From assembly GCA_041394245.1 (NCBI GenBank), contig JAWKIR010000002.1:992001-1056000 (forward strand): a stretch of DNA of 64,000 nucleotides. Reading direction: 5' to 3'. Shown here piece after piece: positions 42,179 to 50,707 of this stretch. The first letter of the stretch is position 1; each line of letters opens with the position of its first letter. The position numbers and the translations under genes are program-made. The notes under the pieces were generated by a model. It searched no databases and was not told where the DNA came from. It saw only the letters and a list, made by a program, of their open reading frames with translations. This DNA is from Acidimicrobiales bacterium. GTDB taxonomy: Bacteria > Actinomycetota > Acidimicrobiia > Acidimicrobiales > Aldehydirespiratoraceae.

Positions 42179-43014
42179 CGGCCCATCATCGCGAACGCGC
42201 CACCGTCGAGCAGACCCCGGCGGATCGGCTTGAGGAGTTCCACGAAGCGCCGGGCCTCGTCGACACCCACGGCATCGACCATCGGGATGCACGCCACGTT
42301 GGTCCGGTGCTCGATGTCGTCACGAAACGCCCGACCCTCATCGGTGAAGCGCTCCTCGGCATCGACGAGTCCGCGGGATCGGAGGCGAGCCACACCGGCA
42401 GCCCAACGGTCGTCGGGCCACTGCCTGGTCGACACCAGCGTTGCCCGGGGCACCTGATCGGTGGCGGCATGCAGGATCAGTGCCTCGACCGCGTCGACCG
42501 GCGCCGCGGTCAGCGCGGCGACGTGCACGTCACCGCGCCACTCGCGCAGGATCGTGATGCGTTGCCACAGGAGCGCCCACGGGTCATCCGGCTCGGAGAC
42601 GGCCCGATTGGCGCCGGCCAGCGGCTTCCCCTCGTAGCCGAGCGGGGCGAGCATCGCCGCGGCGAGTTCGCCGGCCTCGGCCACGGCGGCCGCCTCGACG
42701 GATGCGCAGCATCGGGCCAGCACGGCCGACGCAGCGCGCATGCGGGCGTCCTGGATCGCCGCAGGCGACGCCGACTCCCACGCAGCGGGAATCGCGTGCC
42801 GCACCATCTCCGGGTTGAAGTTGAAGAAGGTCGCGATCACCACCTCGGCGGGGACCGGGCCCATCGGTGCGGCCCGACTGGCGAAGTACTGGTGCTCCGG
42901 CGCCAGACCGAGCGCCGCGTACTCCGTCGCCGCTTCGGGCGCGAAGTAGATGAAGCCGTGGACGAGATTGGTGATGGCGCCGAGCGACGCTGCGAGTTCG
43001 AGCTCCGATGACAC
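42175..43014 (-). CDS. SCO6745-family protein
   Basis: A 279-residue soluble protein resembling actinobacterial SCO6745-like proteins: ITNLVHGFIYFAPEATEYAA-like start (HGFIYFAPEAATEYAALGL), FASRAAPMGPVPAEVVIATF, FFNFNPEMVRHAIPAAWESA, and a C-terminal winged-helix-like region with RLRSRGLVDAEERFTDEGRA and a following helix. The domain order, helical body plus MarR-like end, matches the family; function is unknown. GTG 43014 is chosen because upstream frame is antisense to the DinB-like gene and repeats. It heads the unit with the DoxX and F420 genes. Confidence 0.78.
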   Translation of the reverse strand: MSSELELAASLGAITNLVHGFIYFAPEAATEYAALGLAPEHQYFASRAAPMGPVPAEVVIATFFNFNPEMVRHAIPAAWESASPAAIQDARMRAASAVLARCCASVEAAAVAEAGELAAAMLAPLGYEGKPLAGANRAVSEPDDPWALLWQRITILREWRGDVHVAALTAAPVDAVEALILHAATDQVPRATLVSTRQWPDDRWAAGVARLRSRGLVDAEERFTDEGRAFRDDIEHRTNVACIPMVDAVGVDEARRFVELLKPIRRGLLDGGAFAMMGR

Positions 43015-43075
43015 GAGTGCACCGTAGATCGAAATGGCTCGCACCCCCGGATCCTGATCGGCAAGGATGGCGCCG

Positions 43076-43639
43076 ATGAGCAACCACCCAGTTCCCGACA
43101 CGCCGGTTCCTGACACACCGGTACCTGATGAGAAGGACTGGACCTGGGTCCTCCACACTCCCTGCGCCGAATGCGGGTTTTGGGCCTCCTCGGTCGATCC
43201 CGTCGGCGTGGGTGCGATGATCCGGGAGAACACCGAACAGTGGCTCGAGGTCCTGCGGTCGGCCGACGTGCGGACGCGCCCGGCACCGGCGGTGTGGTCG
43301 CCGCTCGAATATGCCTGCCACGTGCGTGACGTCCACGTGCTCTACCTGGCCCGGCTCGAGATGATGCTCACCGAGGTCGACCCGCACTATCCGAACTGGG
43401 ACCAGGACGAGACCGCGATCACGCAGCGCTATCACGAGGCCGACCCGGCGGTGGTCGCCGAGGAACTACTCGCGGCGTCGACTGCGCTGGCCGATCGCTT
43501 CGATCAGGTGCAAGGCGACGAGTGGGACCGCACCGGAGTACGCAGCGACGGCGCCGAGTTCACGATCGCGAGTTTCGCCACGTACCTCATCCACGATCCC
43601 ATCCACCACCTGCACGATGCGGGGGTGGGCGCCGAGTAG
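43076..43639 (+). CDS. DinB-like four-helix protein
   Basis: A 187-residue protein with metal-binding histidines in the DinB/YfiT pattern: EYACHVRDVHVLYLARLEMM near the middle and TYLIHDPIHHLHDAG at the end. The family is a four-helix bundle binding Ni/Zn; some members are thiol transferases, for example of mycothiol or bacillithiol. The N terminus carries three copies of a 15-base unit encoding VPDTP-type repeats (43088-43132), then HTPCAECGFWASSVDPV. ATG 43076 (MSNHP) is preferred over one three codons upstream. It is divergent from the SCO6745-like gene. Confidence 0.83.
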   Translation: MSNHPVPDTPVPDTPVPDEKDWTWVLHTPCAECGFWASSVDPVGVGAMIRENTEQWLEVLRSADVRTRPAPAVWSPLEYACHVRDVHVLYLARLEMMLTEVDPHYPNWDQDETAITQRYHEADPAVVAEELLAASTALADRFDQVQGDEWDRTGVRSDGAEFTIASFATYLIHDPIHHLHDAGVGAE

Positions 43640-43640
43640 G

Positions 43641-44645
43641 TCAGCCGCGACGCCGGCGAGCGCGGCGGGCGGCGCCGTCGCCCGAGGCGCGTTCGGGAGC
43701 GAGCGCGACCTCCACGTCGGGAACCGGGATCGTTCCGTCGAGCACACCGCGGATCGCCGCGACGTGCGCCGGAGAGTTGCCGCAACATCCGCCGATGATC
43801 TCGATGCCCGCGGAGCGCACACGATGCGCATGGGCGCCCATGACCTCCGGAGAGCCGCTGTAGGACAGCTCGGCACCGTGCCACTCGGGAATGCCCGCGT
43901 TGGCCTTGGAGATGACCGGCACGTGGGTCGCAGCACGGATCTCGGCGAGGGCGGCTTCGGTCTCGGCGAGGTTGTTGCCGCAGTTGGCACCGATCGCGGC
44001 GACACCGAGCTCGGTCAGCCGCTCGGCGGCCAGTGTGCCGGTGACCCCCATCATGGTGCGCCCGGCGGTGTCGAAGCTCAGGGTGACGGTGACGGGGAGG
44101 TGGCTGACCTGACGGGCGCCGGCAATCGCGGCTTCGATCTCCTCGAGCGAGCTCATGGTCTCGATCCAGAGCAGATCGGCGCCGCCCTGAGTGAGTCCTT
44201 CCGCCTGTTCGGCGAACGCAGCCTGCGCGTCGGCCGGCTCGAGCGAGCCCAGCGGGACGATCAGTTCCCCGGTGGGCCCCATCGATCCGGCCACGAGCAC
44301 GCGGCGTTCGGCTTCGTCGGCGGCGGCACGGGCGTTGCGGGCAGCAGCCGCGTTGATCTCGACGACCCGGTCGTCGAGATCGTGGAGCGCGAGCCGGAAC
44401 TTCGTGCCGCCGAAGCTGTTGGTCAAGATGATGTCGGACCCGGCTTCGACATAGGCACGGTGGACCGCCTGGACGGCCTCGGCCATGTCGAGGTTCATGC
44501 GCTCCGGCGCATCACCAGGGGGAAGGCCACGAGCGAAGAGCTCGGTTCCCATCGCTCCGTCGATCACGAGGTGACCGCGCTCGGCGATCAGCTCGTCGAG
44601 AACGTTGCCCGCCGCGACGGGGGTGGTGTCGGATCCTGTCGTCAC
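43641..44645 (-). CDS. Homocysteine/betaine S-methyltransferase family protein
   Basis: A 334-residue zinc-dependent methyltransferase. Seen: the N-terminal LVIDGAMGTELFARGLPPGD, SDIILTNSFGGTKFRLALHD, the first zinc Cys in IGANCGNN and the C-terminal pair in IIGGCCGNSPAHVAAI. These are the BHMT/MetH homocysteine-binding motifs; the enzyme methylates homocysteine to methionine with betaine, S-methylmethionine or another donor. No folate- or cobalamin-binding domain is present, so it is not a full MetH. The start is GTG. The longer in-frame upstream frame is antisense to the PhyH operon and not used. Confidence 0.87.
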   Translation of the reverse strand: MTTGSDTTPVAAGNVLDELIAERGHLVIDGAMGTELFARGLPPGDAPERMNLDMAEAVQAVHRAYVEAGSDIILTNSFGGTKFRLALHDLDDRVVEINAAAARNARAAADEAERRVLVAGSMGPTGELIVPLGSLEPADAQAAFAEQAEGLTQGGADLLWIETMSSLEEIEAAIAGARQVSHLPVTVTLSFDTAGRTMMGVTGTLAAERLTELGVAAIGANCGNNLAETEAALAEIRAATHVPVISKANAGIPEWHGAELSYSGSPEVMGAHAHRVRSAGIEIIGGCCGNSPAHVAAIRGVLDGTIPVPDVEVALAPERASGDGAARRARRRRG

Positions 44646-44741
44646 GGATGGTGATGGTACTCGCCCGCCACCGCTGCCGGGCACTGGCAATTCGGCCCAC
44701 ACGGCCCCGGTCGAAGGGCCTACGCCACTGCGGAACCCGAC

Positions 44742-45608
44742 ATGGTCTGGCCCGCACAAACCGATCATGGAAGAGTGACGCCCGTGCAGTCCCATCCCTG
44801 GAACGTCGACTTCGCCTGGACCAGGGCGGAGACCGCTCCGTGTTTCCTCACCATGCCGGAGATCGACCAGTTCCACGAGGAGGGCTGGCTCGTCGTCGCG
44901 GACCTCATCGACGACGACACACTCACGACGGTGACCGCCGAACTCGACGCGATCGAGGCGGAGGTCGACGCGGCCCTGAAGACGCTCCCCGACGAACGTC
45001 TCTCGATCGCCGAGTCGGGGGCGATCGTCTTCGCGCCGCATGCGGTCGCCCGGTCCGCGGCGGCACGGGCACTCAGCGCCCACCCCGCGATCGCCGGGCT
45101 GTGCCACGACCTCATCGGCCCGGATGTCCGCCTCTACTGGGACCAGATCGTCTACAAGAAGCCCGACAAACCCCGACGGTTCCCGTGGCACCAGGACAAC
45201 GGGTACACGTTCGTCGAGCCACAGCAGTACCTCACCGTGTGGTTGTCCCTGAGCGATGCGACGGTCGAAGCCGGCTGCCCGTGGGTGGTTCCCGGCCTCC
45301 ACCGCGGCGGCACCCTCCTCCACGACTATGTCGACCCGCTGGGTTTTCAGTGTTTCGCCGACCATGCCGATGCGATTCCGGCCCCCGTCGGTCGGGGCGG
45401 GGCGGTCGTCTTCTCCTCGCTGACCCCCCATCTCACGGGCCCGAACACGACCGACGCCGTCCGCAAGACCTACATCCTCCAGTACGCCCCGGACGGCGCG
45501 GTGAAGCTCGACGGCGATCCCGCCGCCGGCGCCGAACCGGTGCGCATCCCGCAGGACGATCCGCATCGGCAGTACGTCGTCGTCGAACAAGGGGTGCCCG
45601 TCGCGTGA
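44742..45608 (+). CDS. Phytanoyl-CoA dioxygenase (PhyH) family protein
   Basis: A 288-residue Fe(II)/2-oxoglutarate-dependent oxygenase. Seen: the typical N-terminal FHEEGWLVVADLIDDDTL, the iron-binding HxD in FPWHQDNGYTFVEP and the distal His in SSLTPHLTGPNTTDAVRKTY, with Arg for 2-oxoglutarate following. Such enzymes hydroxylate lipids, amino acids such as ectoine, or phosphonates. The stop overlaps the LivHM start by four bases (GTGA), so it is translationally linked to the importer and may act on the imported substrate. GTG 44775 is a possible later start. Confidence 0.88.
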   Translation: MVWPAQTDHGRVTPVQSHPWNVDFAWTRAETAPCFLTMPEIDQFHEEGWLVVADLIDDDTLTTVTAELDAIEAEVDAALKTLPDERLSIAESGAIVFAPHAVARSAAARALSAHPAIAGLCHDLIGPDVRLYWDQIVYKKPDKPRRFPWHQDNGYTFVEPQQYLTVWLSLSDATVEAGCPWVVPGLHRGGTLLHDYVDPLGFQCFADHADAIPAPVGRGGAVVFSSLTPHLTGPNTTDAVRKTYILQYAPDGAVKLDGDPAAGAEPVRIPQDDPHRQYVVVEQGVPVA

Positions 45609-47722
45609 ACGTCCCGTCGTTGCCCGACCGTCTGCAGGAGCGTGTCGGCCCCATGGTCGCGACACTCGGGCCGGCTGCAGCGGTCCTGGCGGTACAGACA
45701 GTGCTGTTCCGCACCGATCTCGGGTTCATCCTCCAGGGCGCCACGATCGGCCTGTTGACCGCGTTGATCGCGGTCGGCATGGCCCTCATCTATCGGGCCA
45801 ACCGGGTGCTGAACTTCAGCCAGGCCGACCTCGGCTACATCCCCGGTCTGCTCGGCGTGATGCTGGTGGCCGTCACCGGGCTCAACTACTTCCTCGGCTT
45901 CTTCGCCGGACTCGCGGTGGCGATCGTCGGTGGGGCGCTCGTCGAACTCATCGTCATCCGGCGCTTCTTCCGATCGGCCCGGCTGATCCTCACCGTCGTC
46001 ACCCTCGGTCTGAGCCAGCTGCTCGTCTTCCTCGCGTTCTGGATGGCCGACCTCTGGGACGCCGAGTCGCGTTCACAGAAGGTGCACTTCCCCGTCGAGT
46101 TCAAATTCCAGGTGGAGTCGATCATCTTCCGCGAGGACGACGTCGTCGCCTGGGTGGTCGCCCCGCTGGCAATGGCCGCCGTGGCCCTCTTCCTTCGCGG
46201 CACGGTCATGGGCACGGCGATCAGGGGCGCAGCGGAGCGCGCCGATCTCGCCGGCCTCCTGGGCGTGCCGGTGCGCCGACTCCACACGATCGTGTGGTCG
46301 ATCGCCACCACGCTCGCGTTCATCGCCATCTGGCTCCGGGCGGGCATCCTCGGGTTGCCGGTCGGCGCCGCCCTCTCGTTCGGTGTTCTCCTCCGCGCGC
46401 TGGCGGCGCTCACACTCGGCAACCTCACGAATCTCCCGGCCATCGCCACCAGCGCCGTCGCGCTCGGTGTCCTCGAGACCAGCATGGTCGCCAACAATCG
46501 CAGTCCGGCCGAGAGCGGCGCAGTGCTCGCGGGGGTGATCATCGTCGCCCTCCTGGTGCGTTCGCTGGTCGGCCGCAGCGACAGTCGGGCCGATGCCGAC
46601 GACACCTCGACCTGGCAAGCAGCCGAGGAGATCCGAGACGTACCGCCGGAGCTGCGTCGCGTGCCGGAGGTGATGGCGACCAGGGCCGCGCTGGCCCTCA
46701 TCCTCGCCGCGGGCACCCTCTCACTGCCCCTCTTCCTCGGCACCGCAGACCTCATCAAGGCCACCGCGGTCGCCGTGTTCGGGATCATCGGCGTCTCGGT
46801 GATCGTCCTGACCGGGTGGGCGGGCCAGGTGTCGCTCGGGCAGATGGCGTTCGTGGCGGTCGGCGCCGCAGTGACGTCGAAGCTCAGCCACGAGTGGGAC
46901 GTCGACCTGATCCTCGCGCTGCTCGCCTCGGCTGCCGTCGGCGCGGTGGTGGCGGTCGTCGTCGGGCTTCCGGCGCTGCGACAACGGGGCCTGTTCCTCG
47001 CGGTCACCTCGCTCGGTTTCTCGCTGGCGACCACCAGCTACTTCCTCAACGACGAGTTCTGGGTCGGCTCCTGGGTCCACGACAGCCCGTTCCAACGCCT
47101 GCCGCTCTTCGGCCGGCTCGACATCGACAGCCCCACCCGCATGTACTACGTCGCCGTTGTCGGGCTCGCGGTTGTGCTCGTCGCCGTTCGCGGCGTGCGC
47201 CGCACCCGAACGGGTCGGGTACTCCTCGCGCTACGCGAGAACGAGGCGGCCGCGCAGACCTTCGGGATCAGCCCGCTGCGGGCCAAGCTGACCGGCTTCG
47301 CACTCTCGGGGGCGGTCGCCGCGGTGGCCGGCGGGCTGTACGCCTACACCCTCAAGATCTACACCGCGACGAGCTTCGAGCCCAACGACAGCATCGAGGT
47401 GTTCGTGATGGGCGTGATCGGCGGCCTGGGCAGTCTGTCGGGCGGCGTGATCGGCGCCGTCTACCTCCAAGGCATGGGCTGGTTCCTGCCGGGCGAGTGG
47501 GTGTTCTTCGCCACCGGGGTCGGCGTGCTGGTCGTACTCCTCGTGGTGCCGTCGGGCATCGGCGGCCTCCTCTACTGGCTACGGGATCAGTGGCTGCGCT
47601 GGGTGGCCACGCAGCGCGGCATCATCGTGCCGAGCCTGCTGGCGGACGTCGCGCCGACGAAGGCCGAGGAAGCGGCCGTCCTCGGCGTCGATCCACTGCC
47701 GGACACTGAGGAGCCGACATGA
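45605..47722 (+). CDS. Fused LivH-LivM ABC importer permease
   Basis: A 705-residue integral membrane protein joining both permease halves of a branched-chain-amino-acid-type (HAAT) importer. The first half (about 1-330) has the LivH hallmark GLLTALIAVGMALIYRANRV followed by LNFSQADLGYIPGL. The second half (about 355-680) has the LivM motifs VSVIVLTGWAGQVSLGQMAF, RTGRVLLALRENEAAAQTFG, and the late EVFVMGVIGGLGSLSGGVIG. The linker carries a charged stretch (RSDSRADADDTSTWQAAEEI). Normally LivH and LivM are separate genes. The GTG start overlaps the PhyH stop; the stop overlaps the next ATG by four bases. Confidence 0.92.
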   Translation: MNVPSLPDRLQERVGPMVATLGPAAAVLAVQTVLFRTDLGFILQGATIGLLTALIAVGMALIYRANRVLNFSQADLGYIPGLLGVMLVAVTGLNYFLGFFAGLAVAIVGGALVELIVIRRFFRSARLILTVVTLGLSQLLVFLAFWMADLWDAESRSQKVHFPVEFKFQVESIIFREDDVVAWVVAPLAMAAVALFLRGTVMGTAIRGAAERADLAGLLGVPVRRLHTIVWSIATTLAFIAIWLRAGILGLPVGAALSFGVLLRALAALTLGNLTNLPAIATSAVALGVLETSMVANNRSPAESGAVLAGVIIVALLVRSLVGRSDSRADADDTSTWQAAEEIRDVPPELRRVPEVMATRAALALILAAGTLSLPLFLGTADLIKATAVAVFGIIGVSVIVLTGWAGQVSLGQMAFVAVGAAVTSKLSHEWDVDLILALLASAAVGAVVAVVVGLPALRQRGLFLAVTSLGFSLATTSYFLNDEFWVGSWVHDSPFQRLPLFGRLDIDSPTRMYYVAVVGLAVVLVAVRGVRRTRTGRVLLALRENEAAAQTFGISPLRAKLTGFALSGAVAAVAGGLYAYTLKIYTATSFEPNDSIEVFVMGVIGGLGSLSGGVIGAVYLQGMGWFLPGEWVFFATGVGVLVVLLVVPSGIGGLLYWLRDQWLRWVATQRGIIVPSLLADVAPTKAEEAAVLGVDPLPDTEEPT

Positions 47723-50679
47723 GCCGTATCGGCCCGATCGCCCGCGCCATCGCGCATCCGGCCCGGACCCTCGACGGGATCACCGGCGGCGGACCCGTCT
47801 ATCCGTTGCTGATCCTCTTCGGCCTCAACGCGGTCGACGAGCTCGATCGCACCGCGTTCAGTGTGCTGCTGCCGGAGATCCGTGAGGAGTTCGGCCTCAA
47901 CCTCACCGGCGTGCTCGGCATCGTCGCCGCAGTGGGTGCCGCGGCACTGGTTCTCCAGGTCCCGATCGCCCAGCTGGCCGACCGAGGCTCGCGAACCCGC
48001 CTGACGCTCATCGGTGCCGCCATCTGGGCCGTCTTCTCCTTCGTCACGGGGTTGGCATGGGTGTTGTGGGCCCTGGCCGTCGCCCGAGCGGGATCAGGGA
48101 TCGGCAAGGCCGTCGTGGACCCCACCCACAACTCGCTGATCGCCGACTACTACGCGCCCGAGCACCGCAACAACGTCTTCGCGTTCCACCGTGCGGCCAA
48201 TGTGGTCGGCCAGATCGTCGGCCCGATCGTCGCCGGCCTCGTCGCCTACCAGTTCGGCTGGCGCTGGCCGTTCATCATCTTCGCCATTCCGACCATGGTC
48301 CTCGTCCTCCTCGGCCTGCGGATGAAGGAACCCATCCGCGGCGCCCACGAGCGACGCGCCATGGGGGCGAGCGACGAGGCCATCGCCACCGAGGAGGACG
48401 CACCGTCCTATGCCGAGGCGTGGCGGATGATGTGGAAGATCGAGAGCCTGAAGCGGATCTGGTTCGCACTCCCCTTCCTCGCCGCATCGCTGATCGGCTT
48501 CGGCACGTTCGCCTCGCTGCTCTACGACGAGGTGTTCGGCTTCGACGAGCGGGCCCGAGGTGTGCTTGCCGCCGCGGTCGAGCCGGCGGGCCTGATCGGG
48601 CTCGTCATCGGCGCCCGCATCGGCACACGGCTGATGGCCCGGGACCCGGGCCTCGTCCTTCGCTTCCTCGCGGTCACAGCGTTCTTCAACGCCGGGATCA
48701 TGGTCGTCTTCGCCAGCGCCCCGGTCTGGTGGGTGGCCACCGGTGCGGCGGCCGTCGCCTCACTCGTGAACGCGATGTTCGTCCCGACGATCTTCGCGGT
48801 CCTGTCGATGGCGATCCCACCGCGGGCCCGTGCCCTCGGTTTCTCGATCGGTTCGCTGTGGATCCTGCCGGGTCTCATCGTGCTTCCGTTGATCGGGGCG
48901 ATCGGTGATGCCTGGGGCATCCGCTGGGGCATGGGCATGATGGCGCCCGTCTATCTCATCGGTGGACTGGTCATCTCCACCGCGGGACTCGTGATCAAGG
49001 ACGACATCGCCCAGGTCTGGCAGACGGCAGCGGCGCGGGCCGAGGTCGCCAGCGAGCGGAGAGCGGGCCGCAGCAAGCTGCTCCTGGTTCGCGGGCTCAA
49101 CGTGTCCTACGGCGACGTCCAGATCCTCTTCGACATCGACTTCGAGGTGGAGGAGGGTGAGATCGTCGCCCTCCTCGGCACCAACGGGGCCGGCAAGTCG
49201 ACCCTGCTCAAGTCGATCTCGGGCGTCGTCGAAGCCGACCGCGGCGCGATCATCTTCGATGGCCGGGAGATGACCTTCGCGCCCCCCAACGAGGTCGCCC
49301 AACGCGGGGTGATCCAGGTCGCCGGCGGGCAGGGAGTCTTCCCGTCACTCACCGTCCAGGAGAACCTCGACGTCGCCGGTTGGCTCCGTCGCCGCGATCC
49401 GGAGGGACTCGCGGCCGAGGCCGCACGCGTCTACGAGCTGTTCCCCGCGCTCGACACGCGACGCGAGGAACCCGCGGCGAATCTGTCCGGAGGTCAGCAG
49501 CAGATGCTGGCGATCGGCATGGCGCTGCTCGGCCGACCTCGCCTCCTGATGGTCGACGAACTCTCGCTCGGGCTCGCGCCCGTGATCGTCGAACAGCTCC
49601 TCCCGGTGTTGCGCCAGCTCGCAGACGAGGGCGTCACGATCATCCTCGTCGATCAGTCGGTCAACGTCGCCCTCACGATCGCAGAGACGGCCTACTTCAT
49701 GGAGAAGGGCGAGATCCGCTTCCACGGACCCACGGCCGAGCTGCTCGACCGCCCCGACGTGCTGCGTTCTGTGTTCCTCGAAGGCGCGGGTGCCGCGGTC
49801 GGCCAATCGGTCGGCAGGACTCACGATCGGCCTCGCCGCGCCACCGTCGACCCCTCGCCCGGCTTCGATGCCGACGCACCGCCGATCCTCGAGACCATCG
49901 AGCTCTCGCGGAGTTTCGGCGGCATCCGAGCGGTCGACGACGTCAACCTCCGAGTCCAGCCAGGCGAGATCATCGGCCTGATCGGTCCGAACGGCGCCGG
50001 GAAGACCACATTCTTCGATGTGGTCACCGGATTCACGCCCGAAGACGACGGCCAGGTGATCCTCGACGGTCGTGACGTCACCGGCCTCGCACCGTTCCAA
50101 CGAGCCCGACGGGGGTTGGGGCGGTCGTTCCAGGACGCCCGACTGTTCCCGTCGTTGACCGTCGCCGAAGCGATGGCCGTTGCGCTCGAACAGGAGATCG
50201 AGGTTCGCAGCGCACTCGCCGCGATGCTCTATCTCCCCAACGTCCACGACGCCGAGGAGAAGGTCCGGCTGCGAGTCGACGAGCTCATCGAACTCCTCGG
50301 GCTCGGCGCGTTCCGCCACAAGTTCCTGCGTGAACTGTCGACCGGCTCACGACGAATCGTCGACCTCGCGTGTGTCGTCGCTCATGCGCCGCAGGTCGTG
50401 CTGCTCGACGAACCGTCGAGCGGGATCGCCCAGCGCGAGACCGAAGCGCTCGCCCCGGTGCTCACGCGTATCCGTGACGAGCTCGGTGCTGCGATGCTGG
50501 TCATCGAACACGACATGCCGCTCGTCTCGGCCGTCGCCGACCGGATCATCGCGCTGGATCAGGGCGCCGTGATCGCCGACGGCACGGCCGACCATGTGCT
50601 GCACCACCCCCAAGTAGTGGCGTCCTACCTCGGAACGAACGAGGATGTGATCGCCCGTTCGGGGGAACGGGGTACGTGA
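47719..50679 (+). CDS. MFS transporter fused to two Liv-type ABC ATPases
   Basis: A 986-residue chain. Residues 1-430 form a 12-TM major facilitator domain (LLPEIREEFGLNLTGVLGIV, IAQLADRGSRTRLTLIGAAI as the loop 2-3 motif, RAGSGIGKAVVDPTHNSLIA). Residues about 450-690 form a LivF-like ATPase: Walker A LGTNGAGKSTLLKS near 489, signature NLSGGQQQM near 588, Walker B RLLMVDELSLGLAP. Residues about 720-975 form a LivG-like ATPase: Walker A IGPNGAGKTTFFDV near 755, signature ELSTGSRRI near 872, Walker B VVLLDEPSSGI. Both ATPases look intact, and the frame is open throughout with ATGA coupling to LivHM. No frameshift or stop separates the parts. Confidence 0.94.
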   Translation: MSRIGPIARAIAHPARTLDGITGGGPVYPLLILFGLNAVDELDRTAFSVLLPEIREEFGLNLTGVLGIVAAVGAAALVLQVPIAQLADRGSRTRLTLIGAAIWAVFSFVTGLAWVLWALAVARAGSGIGKAVVDPTHNSLIADYYAPEHRNNVFAFHRAANVVGQIVGPIVAGLVAYQFGWRWPFIIFAIPTMVLVLLGLRMKEPIRGAHERRAMGASDEAIATEEDAPSYAEAWRMMWKIESLKRIWFALPFLAASLIGFGTFASLLYDEVFGFDERARGVLAAAVEPAGLIGLVIGARIGTRLMARDPGLVLRFLAVTAFFNAGIMVVFASAPVWWVATGAAAVASLVNAMFVPTIFAVLSMAIPPRARALGFSIGSLWILPGLIVLPLIGAIGDAWGIRWGMGMMAPVYLIGGLVISTAGLVIKDDIAQVWQTAAARAEVASERRAGRSKLLLVRGLNVSYGDVQILFDIDFEVEEGEIVALLGTNGAGKSTLLKSISGVVEADRGAIIFDGREMTFAPPNEVAQRGVIQVAGGQGVFPSLTVQENLDVAGWLRRRDPEGLAAEAARVYELFPALDTRREEPAANLSGGQQQMLAIGMALLGRPRLLMVDELSLGLAPVIVEQLLPVLRQLADEGVTIILVDQSVNVALTIAETAYFMEKGEIRFHGPTAELLDRPDVLRSVFLEGAGAAVGQSVGRTHDRPRRATVDPSPGFDADAPPILETIELSRSFGGIRAVDDVNLRVQPGEIIGLIGPNGAGKTTFFDVVTGFTPEDDGQVILDGRDVTGLAPFQRARRGLGRSFQDARLFPSLTVAEAMAVALEQEIEVRSALAAMLYLPNVHDAEEKVRLRVDELIELLGLGAFRHKFLRELSTGSRRIVDLACVVAHAPQVVLLDEPSSGIAQRETEALAPVLTRIRDELGAAMLVIEHDMPLVSAVADRIIALDQGAVIADGTADHVLHHPQVVASYLGTNEDVIARSGERGT

Positions 50680-50707
50680 CGACATCCGATGACAGTGGGG
50701 GAATGAC

